A stretch of DNA of 64,000 bases from Ruminococcus sp. JC304 (GTDB taxonomy: Bacteria > Bacillota > Clostridia > Lachnospirales > Lachnospiraceae): the NCBI GenBank assembly GCA_000285855.2, contig HE978651.1, positions 2,392,297 to 2,456,296 of the forward strand, read 5' to 3'. A program made the position numbers and the translations under genes. Below are positions 42,885-51,359 of this stretch, piece after piece (position 1 is the stretch's first letter; every line of letters begins with the position of its first letter). The notes under the pieces were generated by a model, which saw only the letters and a program-made list of their open reading frames with translations, made no database searches and had not been told where the DNA came from.

Positions 42885-43131
42885 TTACATTCTCCTTATT
42901 TTCATTAGATTTCTTTAACGAGTAGATCAAATAATCCAGGCAATCTATATTTTCCTGATAATTATGTGTCTGTTCCATTAAATGTTTTCTATACACACAC
43001 AACTGTGATAACAGCGCTTCTACATTGTTTTCTTGTGCCAGTTTCATGCAACGCTGGATTGTTTTCTGATTACAGCCTGCGTCCACAAGATTCTGATAAA
43101 TTCTTCCATATTTGTCATTTGCTTCTGCCAT
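42871..43131 (-). CDS. Small helical protein co-transcribed with dxs, unknown function
   Basis: This 86-residue protein is helical (NDKYGRIYQNLVDAGCNQKT; RCMKLAQENNVEALLSQLCV; LDYLIYSLKKSNENKENVND) with no known motif I recognise. The ATG at 43131 is 8 bases after GGAGG. It precedes dxs by an overlap of 14 bases and is divergent from the LysR gene, so it likely belongs to the LysR-controlled unit. Confidence 0.65.
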   Translation of the reverse strand: MAEANDKYGRIYQNLVDAGCNQKTIQRCMKLAQENNVEALLSQLCVYRKHLMEQTHNYQENIDCLDYLIYSLKKSNENKENVNDRL

Positions 43132-43260
43132 CTGTCTGCACCTCCTGCTTAAATTATACATGCTTCAAACGATATATCTAATACTTATAATTCATATCAC
43201 GATATTCTTGACAGGAATATCATTTGAGTATAGGATAATAAAAAAGGTTGGAGGTGTACT

Positions 43261-44142
43261 ATGGAAATTCGTGTACTTCGTTATTTTCTTGAAATTGCAC
43301 GTGAAGGAAATATGTCAAGGGCTGCTGAAAGACTTCATGTTACACAGCCAACGCTGTCTAAGCAGATGAAGGATCTGGAACAAGAGCTTGGCAAAAAATT
43401 ATTTAAACGTGGCAGCACCAGCATCAGTCTTACTGATGAGGGTATGCTTCTACGAAAAAGAGCAGAAGATTTACTGGCCTTGGCTGACAAAATCACAAAC
43501 GAATTTCAGGCAATGGATGATATCACAGGCGGTGATATTTATATTGGCTGTGCAGAATCTTATCTTGTAAAATATCTTGCCCGTGCTGTAAAAAAGTTAA
43601 GCAGCATTTATCCCAATATTCATTATCATGTTACCAGCGGTGATACCGAACAGGTAACGGAACGATTAGACCGTGGTCTTCTGGATATGGCATTTATTGT
43701 AGAACCGCCAGATTTATCAAAATACAATTATCTTGAAGTTCCTGAATACGATACATGGGGTGTTCTGATGAGAAAGGACAATCCATTAGCCACAAAAGAG
43801 GCTATTATCTTTGATGACTTATTGGATATTCCTATTTTTTGTTCGGAACAGTCTGCTAAAATGGATTTACCCCGTTGGTGTTCCGATAACCTTGACCGAC
43901 TTAATATATTAGCGACATTTAATCTCTGCAATAACGGTGCCGTTTTTGTCCGTGAAGGGCTGGGGGTTGAGCTTACCTTTGACAAGTTAGTAGAAACAAA
44001 TGCAGAAAGTGATTTATGCTTCCGTCCGATTACACCGCCCCTCCATACAAAAATGTATGTTATATGGAAAAAATATCAAATATTCACTCCTGTTGCTAAT
44101 CTGTTACTGGAAGAAATAAAAAAGATCATCGTTTTACCATAA
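43261..44142 (+). CDS. LysR-family transcriptional regulator
   Basis: This 293-residue protein has the LysR N-terminal helix-turn-helix (RVLRYFLEIAREGNMSRAAE, RLHVTQPTLSKQMKDLEQEL) and a periplasmic-binding-like effector domain (GGDIYIGCAESYLVKYLARA onward). Start ATG follows GGAGGTGTACT. It is divergent from the small gene-dxs pair with a 129-base gap and probably controls it. The effector is unknown. The terminator stem overlaps its last codons. Confidence 0.9.
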   Translation: MEIRVLRYFLEIAREGNMSRAAERLHVTQPTLSKQMKDLEQELGKKLFKRGSTSISLTDEGMLLRKRAEDLLALADKITNEFQAMDDITGGDIYIGCAESYLVKYLARAVKKLSSIYPNIHYHVTSGDTEQVTERLDRGLLDMAFIVEPPDLSKYNYLEVPEYDTWGVLMRKDNPLATKEAIIFDDLLDIPIFCSEQSAKMDLPRWCSDNLDRLNILATFNLCNNGAVFVREGLGVELTFDKLVETNAESDLCFRPITPPLHTKMYVIWKKYQIFTPVANLLLEEIKKIIVLP

Positions 44143-44163
44143 TCGTGGAACGATGACCTTTTT
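44118..44163 (+). terminator. Terminator of the LysR gene
   Basis: CATCGTT (44127-44133) pairs with AACGATG (44149-44155), followed by ACCTTTTT. The stem spans the stop codon. Confidence 0.8.
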
Positions 44164-44188
44164 GTGATTTGAACACAGCAAGACAAAC

Positions 44189-44333
44189 TTCGATTTAGAT
44201 TTCACCTGTTTTAAACGATTTAATAACTGTTATATTTTATTATCAAATTCTCCGTAAGTCCTTGAAACACTGGATTTATCGCAGGTGAGCTTTCCCTTAT
44301 TGTTTCCCTTGTGTTATATCGTCCCACCAGCGT
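44189..44333. repeat. Long direct repeat, right copy
   Basis: Matches 35304-35450 over its whole length at about nine of ten positions, same orientation, with two one-base gaps. No gene lies in it. It marks the right edge of the 8.7-kb segment. The 745-base gap 44143-44887 also holds an aldo/keto reductase relic and a carboxylesterase relic. Confidence 0.8.
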
Positions 44334-44412
44334 CCTCACTTTCTGAGATTGTCGGTCTTTTCATAATTTTGATCACATTCGGATGATTCTGTTCCTTTAT
44401 AAAGCTACTTTG

Positions 44413-44560
44413 TTACACAATACTCATAAACCATTCCACCGTTTCTGGTGAATAATGAGAAAAGAACAAACTCTTTCCAGTATCAAGCACTTCAATCTGC
44501 TTCATTTCCTCATCTGTCAGTACAAAATCAGATAATCCACAGATGGAATTTAGTTTTTCA
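44413..44560 (-). pseudogene. C-terminal fragment of a second aldo/keto reductase
   Basis: Minus-strand translation gives LSDFVLTDEEMKQIEVLDTG, KSLFFSHYSPETVEWFMSIV, then a stop. This is the end of the 2,5-diketo-D-gluconate-reductase-like group (LDTGKSLFFSHYDPE). It is a different member from the fragment at 40952-41100. The rest of the gene is absent. Confidence 0.75.
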
Positions 44561-44590
44561 TTTAAGTATCACTGAAGTAACGAGAATGCG

Positions 44591-44686
44591 ATGCGCAGTT
44601 ATTCAAATCTTGCTGCAGTCTGCCACAACGGCACTTTTGTCGGAACGCAAAAAGATAGCATTGTTTCATTCAAGGGTATCCCATAA
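44591..44686 (+). pseudogene. N-terminal fragment of a type-B carboxylesterase
   Basis: The frame reads AAVCHNGTFVGTQKDSIVSF-KGIP then a stop where carboxylesterases have KGIPYA. This is the first strand pair of the para-nitrobenzyl-esterase family. Only about 35 residues remain. The match is short, so confidence is moderate. Confidence 0.5.
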
Positions 44687-44887
44687 GCTTATATGAGTCC
44701 GGTAATTCTTTCCTGCGATCCTGTATTCTTCCAGATGTTCTACAAAACCATACATAGGATAAAAGCTGGCCATAACTATCTCAAAGCCGAATTGACGCAG
44801 AAGAAATAAAAGGCTACAATAATAAATAAAAGCAGAAGCGCATAATTGATTGCTACATACCAACTTAATAATGGAGGATATAAAGAA

Positions 44888-45313
44888 ATGGCTGAACGAA
44901 AACCCTATACTACAAAAACAAGGCAGGTTATTCTGGAATATATGAAAGAACAAAGCGAAGTTACTGTCAGTGTTGCTGATATTGAAAAGTATTTAAAAGA
45001 AATGGGAATTAAAGTAAACACAACAACTGTCTACCGCTATCTGGATAAGCTTTGCGCGGAACACGTTGTAATTAAATACCCGGATCTGAATTCTGACAAA
45101 GCAGTGTTTCAGTTCGCAGGAGAAGAAAAAAAATGTACAGACCACCTGCATCTGAAATGTATCAGATGCGGCAAGGTTGTACATCTTGACTGTGACTTTA
45201 TGGATGAATTAAAAGAGCATCTGTTCCGGGATCATGGATTCCGTCTGCAGTGCAGCGGAGATATGCTTCATGGAATCTGCAAAGACTGTGAAAACAAATC
45301 CGATCAGCTATGA
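44888..45313 (+). CDS. Fur-family metalloregulator (Zur/Fur type)
   Basis: This 141-residue protein has the Fur winged helix (TTKTRQVILEYMKEQSEVTV; NTTTVYRYLDKLCAEHVVIK) and the dimerisation domain with two structural-zinc CxxC pairs, CIRCGKVVHLDC and CKDCENK. DHLHLKC supplies regulatory-site His residues. It may respond to zinc, iron or peroxide. The ATG at 44888 follows GGAGG; an in-frame codon at 44846 is too early. Its last 10 bases overlap the end of the convergent YibE/F gene. Confidence 0.88.
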   Translation: MAERKPYTTKTRQVILEYMKEQSEVTVSVADIEKYLKEMGIKVNTTTVYRYLDKLCAEHVVIKYPDLNSDKAVFQFAGEEKKCTDHLHLKCIRCGKVVHLDCDFMDELKEHLFRDHGFRLQCSGDMLHGICKDCENKSDQL

Positions 45314-46077
45314 TCTGTTTCAGATGCAGCATGATGGATCTGGCGGATCACACATCTGATTGATACCGGTACTGTAAAAAGGCAGGCAATCGCCCCAGAC
45401 AGCATGATTGCAACATCCTGAAAAAGAAATTTGGAATTGAGAATAATTTCCAGGTTATATTGCTGTGTCTGAACATAGGCAAATAACAGAATAGAGCCTC
45501 CAAGATAAGCAAAAAGCAACGTATTTACAGTTGTTCCTATAATTTCTTTTCCAACCTGATAGCCGGACGAAGTAAGTTCTTTCGCTGTCAGGCTGTTTTT
45601 ATGTGTCCAGACTTCATATACAGAAGAAGTTACAGATAAAGCAGTATCAATAACCGCTCCAAGAGTACTGAAAACAGTTACAAAAACTGCCACATGAAGC
45701 ATATTAATATGGATATCCGTACTGTAATAATACATAAAATCATCTTCTGAAAGCTGAAGCTCATTCAGTCCATAGCTTCCTGATCTCCATATAATAAGAT
45801 AAATCGGAATAAATAAAAGCAGCATCACAAGCAAGGTAGCCAGAAAAGCCGCCCGTGTCTTTGGATTGTTTCCATTTTGGTAGAACAGGGAATTATAGCA
45901 GACTCCTGCCCCTGCTGCCAATATCAGAAGCAGAGCCGGGAAACCAATGGACATCAGAAGAATCGAAATAAACAGAATTACAATATTACCGGACAATGTC
46001 ATAAGAGAAACTGCTCCGCGCTCCCCACCAATCAGAATCATTAAAATAATCAACACCAGTGCAAGAAAAATTATCAT
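45304..46077 (-). CDS. YibE/F-family membrane protein (second of pair)
   Basis: This 257-residue protein has about seven transmembrane helices. Recognisable YibE/F segments are VFVTVFSTLGAVIDTALSVTS and GYQVGKEIIGTTVNTLLFAY-LGG. Function of the family is not established. It begins within the stop of the larger partner (ATGA overlap), so the two are probably one complex. It is convergent with a Fur-family regulator, which may control it. Confidence 0.85.
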   Translation of the reverse strand: MIIFLALVLIILMILIGGERGAVSLMTLSGNIVILFISILLMSIGFPALLLILAAGAGVCYNSLFYQNGNNPKTRAAFLATLLVMLLLFIPIYLIIWRSGSYGLNELQLSEDDFMYYYSTDIHINMLHVAVFVTVFSTLGAVIDTALSVTSSVYEVWTHKNSLTAKELTSSGYQVGKEIIGTTVNTLLFAYLGGSILLFAYVQTQQYNLEIILNSKFLFQDVAIMLSGAIACLFTVPVSIRCVIRQIHHAASETDHS

Positions 46078-47174
46078 TTTTTGTCGCTCCTTTTCAGAAA
46101 TGGTAGTTTCATGATAATAGAAGAAATAAAAACAGATACAGGGATTGCCAGTACAATTCCTATACTTTCAATCAGAAAACGACAGATATCATATGGAATA
46201 TGATATCGTATGATCGTTATAAACCTGATCTCATTGTTCATTTTCAGGATAAACATAGGAATCATGCCGCTTGCCAGAACAAAAAGCAACACATTTATCA
46301 TGGTTCCCATAATGTCATATCCGATTTCCCGTCCTGAATGTATTAATTTTCTCAGAGAAACATCTGGATTTTTCCGGACAATTTCCCCTGTTGCAGCACT
46401 AATAGTTACAGCTACATCCATGATAGCTCCAAGTCCTGTCAGCATAATATCTGTCCAGAATATATCAGCGGAATTACTCATACTCCCCAGATATTCCAGA
46501 TTAGAATAATCCAGATCTCCAAAAAACTGAATAGAAAATTCAAATAATGCCATGATCAGAAACAGTACACATATAGTTGAAATAACAGAAGCCCCTGTTT
46601 TTCTGTGGATTCCATTCAAACAGATCAGAGTTGTTATCGAAAATAAAAAAGCAATTACATTGCAGATATTTAAGATATTTTCCCCTTTCATAAAAGCCTG
46701 AAATCCAAACGCGAATATAATTGTGTTCAATATCAGCGATATGATCGTATAGAATCCCTGTTTTCCTGTAATACAGATCAGAAGAAAAAACAGACCACCT
46801 GCCAACAATGCCAGATAGCCATCACGCTTTATGGAACGTATGGATTTCCCTGGATTTTCCCTTGAACCGCTTAAAAGGACCGTGTCTCCTTTGTGATATT
46901 TCTGATTCTGAACCTGAGACGATGTATATTCATTAGAAATAGAAATCTCTTCCCCTTTATGGGTACCGTTTAATATACGCGCTGTAATTTTCTGAGTATA
47001 ATAATACTCTTCTGCATCCCTGGTTCCTTTTCTGCTCATTGTTTCCTTTTCTGTTACTGAAGATATCTTCGCCAGAGGCGTATGATAAAACCTGGCGTTA
47101 AAGCAGGTAAATATAACACAGATAATATAGATGCCTGCTAAGAAATATTTCATCTGAAATGCATGAGCTTTCAT
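46074..47174 (-). CDS. YibE/F-family membrane protein (first of pair)
   Basis: This 366-residue protein has an N-terminal helix (YFLAGIYIICVIFTCFNARF), an extracytoplasmic domain of about 100 residues (ITARILNGTHKGEEISISNE: an OB-like YibE domain) and about seven further helices with LTGLGAIMDVAVTISAATGE and REIGYDIMGTMINVLLFVLA. The ATG at 47174 is preceded by AAGGAGA at longer than usual spacing. A sigma-A promoter and three helically phased palindromes lie upstream. Confidence 0.85.
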   Translation of the reverse strand: MKAHAFQMKYFLAGIYIICVIFTCFNARFYHTPLAKISSVTEKETMSRKGTRDAEEYYYTQKITARILNGTHKGEEISISNEYTSSQVQNQKYHKGDTVLLSGSRENPGKSIRSIKRDGYLALLAGGLFFLLICITGKQGFYTIISLILNTIIFAFGFQAFMKGENILNICNVIAFLFSITTLICLNGIHRKTGASVISTICVLFLIMALFEFSIQFFGDLDYSNLEYLGSMSNSADIFWTDIMLTGLGAIMDVAVTISAATGEIVRKNPDVSLRKLIHSGREIGYDIMGTMINVLLFVLASGMIPMFILKMNNEIRFITIIRYHIPYDICRFLIESIGIVLAIPVSVFISSIIMKLPFLKRSDKK

Positions 47175-47252
47175 AGGATTCTTTTTTCTCCTTCTTAATA
47201 AAAAATATTGCAACCTTAAAGATACTAATCAGTTACTTTTTATCGAAATAAT

Positions 47253-47280
47253 ATTTTACACTTTTTTAAATCCTAGTCAA
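47253..47280 (-). promoter_or_regulatory. Sigma-A promoter of the yibE/F pair
   Basis: Minus strand: TTGACT (47280-47275), 16-base spacer, TAAAAT (47258-47253). Confidence 0.65.
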
Positions 47281-47287
47281 GATATAA

Positions 47288-47318
47288 ATTTGCAAATAAT
47301 TTGCAAATGATTTGCGAT
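47288..47318. promoter_or_regulatory. Three phased ATTTGCAAAT sites upstream of yibE/F
   Basis: ATTTGCAAAT at 47288-47297 and 47299-47308 (each a perfect palindrome) and ATTTGCGAT at 47310-47318. The repeat period is 11 bases, one helical turn, immediately upstream of the -35. This looks like an operator array. Confidence 0.55.
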
Positions 47319-47329
47319 ATAAATTAAGA

Positions 47330-47370
47330 ATACCCCTTAAATAGATATTTTTCATCTACTTAAGGGGTAT
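47330..47370 (-). terminator. Terminator of the arabinoside operon
   Basis: ATACCCCTTAA (47330-47340) pairs with TTAAGGGGTAT (47360-47370), with an inner TAGAT/ATCTA stem, 12 bases after the GH127 stop. Confidence 0.78.
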
Positions 47371-47381
47371 CTGTTTCATTT

Positions 47382-49325
47382 CTATGGTCTGAGTTCCTTC
47401 ATCCACACAAGCATTTCGCCTTCACCTCTGTTATTCCAGTAAGGATATGGGATTGCTGTAAGTTCTACATCTTCCAGCTGTGGTTTCTGTCCGCTGTAAA
47501 GGCTGTCGGAAACGGAAGATTCTACAATTTTCTTTCCTTTTGCTTTCACTGTTATGATTCCGCCGAAGAGATCAGATTTTTCTTCTCTCAGAGGTGCATC
47601 TGTATCTACAAAGATTGCCGGGAGATTTTGGAAATTGTCGATTTCTTCCAGACAGTATACCAGTGGTCCGCGTACGATTGCTGCTTTTCCGGAATCTGCA
47701 CGTACCTGTGGGTTTGCATAGACAAATTTGGCAGGTGCAGCAAAGCTTACCTCAATTTTAGTGTCTTTTTCTACATGAACTCTACGGTAGCCTTTTTCCG
47801 GTTCTTTGTTTTCTTCATATAATTTTCCGTCTGCTTTTACCTGATAATCCTGTGCATAGTCCGGTACACGAAGCATCAGATTCATTCCGCCTGCCGGCAC
47901 ATTCTTTACTTCCAGACTGTAGGTATTTACCCATGGAAATTCTGTCTGAAGTTTCACGGAAATCTTATCTTCATTCCAGTCAAGTTCTGTCTCATTGGAT
48001 ACGAAGAGATTCACATATAATTCTCTTTTTTCAGGTCTCTGTGAATAGACATACTGACCAAGAGATGCCAGTGTTCTAGCAATATTTGGAGGGCAGCATG
48101 CTACTCCAAACCATTTCTGGCGGATTGGTTTTACATGTTTCTTGGAGGTTCCTTCCATGCATGCAGGCGGCCATACCTCCAGAGGATTCACATAGAAGAA
48201 ACTCTTTCCGTCCAGCGCAATTCCTGCAAGAACCGTATTATATAATGCACGTTCTGCCACATCCATGTACTGGCTTTCTCCTGTGATCTGGTCCATTCTC
48301 AGACCAAACAGGGCAAGTCCGATGGATGCACAGCTTTCAGAATAGTTGTATTCGTTCGGCAAATCATAATCTACTGTAAAACGTTCCAGATGTCCGGAAG
48401 AACCGATTCCACCTGTAAGATACATACGTTTCTCTACAATATTATTCCATAAGGTTTTGCAGGCCTTCAGAAGTCCTTCATCCTGATAAGCCTCTGCCAG
48501 ATCTGCCATTGCACAATACAGATAAACGGCACGTACTGCATGTCCTTCTGCTGTTGTCTGCTCTCTGACTGGTTTATGTGACTGAGAATATGCAGGTGTA
48601 TAATCTGCAAATTCAGGAAAGATCATCTTGTAGTCCAGGCGGCTCATTTCTTTCATAAAATAATTTTCGCCAACACCTCTGGCATCTACGAAATATTTTG
48701 CCTGATCCATATATTTCTTATTTCCTGTTACACGTGCAAGTTTGATCAGTCCTATTTCTACTTCCTCATGTCCCGGATATCCGTGGATCTTGCCTTCTTC
48801 TGTTCCGAAAGTGTCGCAAATCAGATCTGCAAATTTACACATACAGTCCAGAAATTTTCTCTTTCCTGTTCCTTCATAGTAGGCAACTGCTGCTTCCATC
48901 AGATGTCCGGCTGTATATAATTCGTGTCCCTCGCAGAGATCTGTCCAGCGTTTGTCCGGCTCTTTGATTGTAAAATAGGTATTGATGTATCCGTCCTCAC
49001 ACTGTGCATCTGCGATCAGGTCGATTACTTCATCTGCTGTTTTTTCCAGTACTTCATCCGGATAGCAGGCAAGGGAAAATCCTACTGCTTCCAGCCATTT
49101 TGCAACGTCTGTGTCCTGGAAAACTGCTCCGTAAAAATCACCTTTCGCTCTTCGTGCTGCGATTTTAAAGTTCTCCAGACAGTGGCTGGATTCTGCATCT
49201 GGGATTCTGTCATTCATTGCTTCCCACTGATACGGGATGATCGCATTTCTTACAAGGTCAACGTGTTTGGACCAGAATGAATCATGAATGGAAACTTTTT
49301 TTAAGTCCAGTGAATTTGCTCTCAT
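47382..49325 (-). CDS. Glycoside hydrolase family 127, beta-L-arabinofuranosidase-like
   Basis: This 647-residue enzyme matches GH127 (DUF1680). The metal/catalytic residues are visible: the E-x-C motif in NYSESCASIGLALF and the CC pair in WFGVACCPPNIARTLASLGQ, corresponding to the zinc-bound Cys nucleophile site of characterised members. An alpha/alpha barrel (1-430) is followed by beta-sandwiches. No signal peptide is present, so it acts in the cytoplasm on imported oligosaccharides. It is the last gene of an operon with CUT1 permeases and binding proteins. Substrate (beta-L-arabinofuranosides) is inferred from the family. Confidence 0.92.
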   Translation of the reverse strand: MRANSLDLKKVSIHDSFWSKHVDLVRNAIIPYQWEAMNDRIPDAESSHCLENFKIAARRAKGDFYGAVFQDTDVAKWLEAVGFSLACYPDEVLEKTADEVIDLIADAQCEDGYINTYFTIKEPDKRWTDLCEGHELYTAGHLMEAAVAYYEGTGKRKFLDCMCKFADLICDTFGTEEGKIHGYPGHEEVEIGLIKLARVTGNKKYMDQAKYFVDARGVGENYFMKEMSRLDYKMIFPEFADYTPAYSQSHKPVREQTTAEGHAVRAVYLYCAMADLAEAYQDEGLLKACKTLWNNIVEKRMYLTGGIGSSGHLERFTVDYDLPNEYNYSESCASIGLALFGLRMDQITGESQYMDVAERALYNTVLAGIALDGKSFFYVNPLEVWPPACMEGTSKKHVKPIRQKWFGVACCPPNIARTLASLGQYVYSQRPEKRELYVNLFVSNETELDWNEDKISVKLQTEFPWVNTYSLEVKNVPAGGMNLMLRVPDYAQDYQVKADGKLYEENKEPEKGYRRVHVEKDTKIEVSFAAPAKFVYANPQVRADSGKAAIVRGPLVYCLEEIDNFQNLPAIFVDTDAPLREEKSDLFGGIITVKAKGKKIVESSVSDSLYSGQKPQLEDVELTAIPYPYWNNRGEGEMLVWMKELRP

Positions 49326-49355
49326 ATTTTATGTCTCCTTTTACTGTTTTTGATA

Positions 49356-49410
49356 GCAAATTAGAGCATGTCAGTTATTTTAAATATTTTTCAGACACGC
49401 TCCAATTTGC
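49356..49410 (-). other. Intercistronic hairpin between permease and GH127 genes
   Basis: GCAAATTGGAGCGTGTC (minus) pairs with GACATGCTCTAATTTGC through 17 positions, two as G-U. It is not followed by a T-run, so it probably affects mRNA processing or stability rather than termination. Confidence 0.55.
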
Positions 49411-49436
49411 ATTCATATACTTATTATTTTTGTTTT

Positions 49437-50273
49437 TTACGCTTTTACAGCTCCGTTTGTCAATCCACTGACAATGTATCTCTGCATGAAGATAAAGATT
49501 AATACAACAGGAGAAATTGCAATGATACCAAATGCCATTGTGGAGTTCCACAGTGTCTGATACTGCTGTACATAATTATAAATACTGGAAGTGATTGGTC
49601 TCATGTTCGGGTTTGTGATGAATGTAATACCATAAATCAGGTCGCCCCATGCATATACGAATGAGAATACTGCTGCAACCACTACACCCGGCTTTGCAAT
49701 CGGAAGCATGATCAGGAAGAAGGATTTCCAATATCCACAGCCGTCAATATTTGCCGCCTCATCCAGTTCCTTCGGGATGGACAGGAAATAGGTTCTCAGA
49801 ATGATAATACTGAAAGGAATACCAAGTGTAGCATCTGCCAGGATTGGTGCCCAGTATGTATTTAACAGTCCGACTTTTGAGAACATGATATATAATGATG
49901 TCAGTACCAGAGTAGATGGAAGCATCTGTGTGATCAGGAAGAACAGGATCATGACTTTTTTTGCACGGAAGCGGAATCTTGCCAGACCATAAGATGCAGG
50001 TATGGATAAAACAGTGGAAATAATAGTTGCTCCAACAGCAATGATCGCACTGTTTTTGAATCCACGGAGTGTATCACTGGATGCGGAAAGCTGTGCTTTA
50101 AATGCATCAAGAGAGAGATTTCTCGGCCATAATGGTGTGGGAATCTCAAAGATTTCCACCTGTGTTTTTAATGCTGTAACTACCATCCAGTACAGAGGAA
50201 ATATAAAAATCACAAAGATAATGAATCCGCATATAAAAGCGCCAATCTGACCTTTTTTCTGTTTTTTACCCAT
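49437..50273 (-). CDS. Carbohydrate ABC transporter permease (MalG type)
   Basis: This 278-residue protein has six transmembrane helices and the CUT1 EAA loop ELDEAANIDGCGYWKSFFLIMLP near residue 185. It pairs with the MalF-type permease encoded just upstream; the stop of that gene and this start share base 50273. No ATPase gene is present in the locus, so it probably uses a shared MsmK-like ATPase, as is usual for CUT1 systems in this group. Confidence 0.93.
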   Translation of the reverse strand: MGKKQKKGQIGAFICGFIIFVIFIFPLYWMVVTALKTQVEIFEIPTPLWPRNLSLDAFKAQLSASSDTLRGFKNSAIIAVGATIISTVLSIPASYGLARFRFRAKKVMILFFLITQMLPSTLVLTSLYIMFSKVGLLNTYWAPILADATLGIPFSIIILRTYFLSIPKELDEAANIDGCGYWKSFFLIMLPIAKPGVVVAAVFSFVYAWGDLIYGITFITNPNMRPITSSIYNYVQQYQTLWNSTMAFGIIAISPVVLIFIFMQRYIVSGLTNGAVKA

Positions 50274-51184
50274 TACATGATCTCCTCCTCTTCATTGATT
50301 AATTTAATATAAAAGACTCCGACTACCAGCAGGATCAGGAACAGAATATTAGCTGCTGCCGCGCCTTTACTGAACTGGAATTCCTCAAAGGAAAGCCTGT
50401 ATGCATAAGTGGAAACCAGTTCCGTAGAATTGATCGGTCCGCCTTTCGTCATAACCCATACAAGGTCGAATACTTTGAATGTATATACGAATCCTAATGT
50501 CAAAACAGACATAATCGCCGGTTTGATCATCGGAATTGTTACCATAACTAATGTCTGGATCTTGTTTGCACCATCCAGGCTGCAACTTTCATAAACTTCT
50601 GCCGGGATTGTGGTAAGTCCTGTAATCAGGAGCATCATATTAAACGGAATACCAATCCAGATGTTTGCTACAATGATAGCTACCATTGCAGACTTTGGAT
50701 GTAAAAGCCATTCCATTGGCTGGTCGATGATATGTAGAGATACAAGGAACTGGTTGATAATACCGCCAGAACTTGCGAACATGAATTTGAAAAGAAGTCC
50801 TGCGACTGTTACCGGAAGCAGCCAGGAGATCATTGTCATACCTCTGAAGAAAGAACATCCGGCAAATTTCTTATTGAATAACAATGCCAGTGCAAAACCA
50901 ATGATAAACTGGAAGAAAATAGAACCAACTGTAAAAATCAATGTATTTGCAATTGATTTAGTCAGGATAGAGTTACCACTGGTAAATAACTCGATATAGT
51001 TCTGTAATCCGACAAATACCTGATTGTCCGGCTGTGCGAAAGAATAAACATCTACATTCTTAAAACTTAAGATCAGGTTCTGGATCATAGGATAGCCTAT
51101 AAAAACCATCATATAAATCGCTGCGGGAAGGGCGAACAGAAATCCCATCTTTGCCCCGCCGTTTAACTTTCTTTGTTTTTTCAT
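50273..51184 (-). CDS. Carbohydrate ABC transporter permease (MalF type)
   Basis: This 303-residue protein has six transmembrane helices and an EAA loop (EVYESCSLDGANKIQTLVMV-TIP near residue 200; the first Ala residues of EAA are replaced by YES). It forms the membrane channel with the MalG-type permease that follows directly. Start ATG follows AAGGGGGCAGAAGA. The 175-base gap upstream contains hairpins and no gene. Confidence 0.93.
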   Translation of the reverse strand: MKKQRKLNGGAKMGFLFALPAAIYMMVFIGYPMIQNLILSFKNVDVYSFAQPDNQVFVGLQNYIELFTSGNSILTKSIANTLIFTVGSIFFQFIIGFALALLFNKKFAGCSFFRGMTMISWLLPVTVAGLLFKFMFASSGGIINQFLVSLHIIDQPMEWLLHPKSAMVAIIVANIWIGIPFNMMLLITGLTTIPAEVYESCSLDGANKIQTLVMVTIPMIKPAIMSVLTLGFVYTFKVFDLVWVMTKGGPINSTELVSTYAYRLSFEEFQFSKGAAAANILFLILLVVGVFYIKLINEEEEIM

Positions 51185-51217
51185 TCTTCTGCCCCCTTAA
51201 AGTGGTAGTTAAAATAC

Positions 51218-51337
51218 TGTCTGAAAATTCTGAACAACATCCATGAATAAGCCATATATGGATATCTGTATGAGCAAATTCATGGATATTGTCCAGTTTC
51301 AGAAAGGAACGCCCCGCCTCACAAAGCGAGGCATTCT
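51218..51337 (-). other. Stem-loops between binding-protein and permease genes
   Basis: A GCCTC-acaaagc-GAGGC hairpin (51316-51332) and a larger imperfect stem whose arms contain CATCCATGAAT (51239-51249) and ATTCATGGATATTG (51280-51293). Such intercistronic stems often raise the binding protein's mRNA level over that of the permeases. Confidence 0.5.
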
Positions 51338-51359
51338 TTCCATTATATTTCATTTAATA

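Noticed and set aside
44666-44830. Minus-strand stretch reading EIVMASFYPMYGFVEHLEEY, reminiscent of zinc-binding-protein starts (ZnuA) near a Fur-family gene
   Set aside because: The likeness is limited to a few residues, the following residues do not fit, and there is no start; not enough to call a relic.
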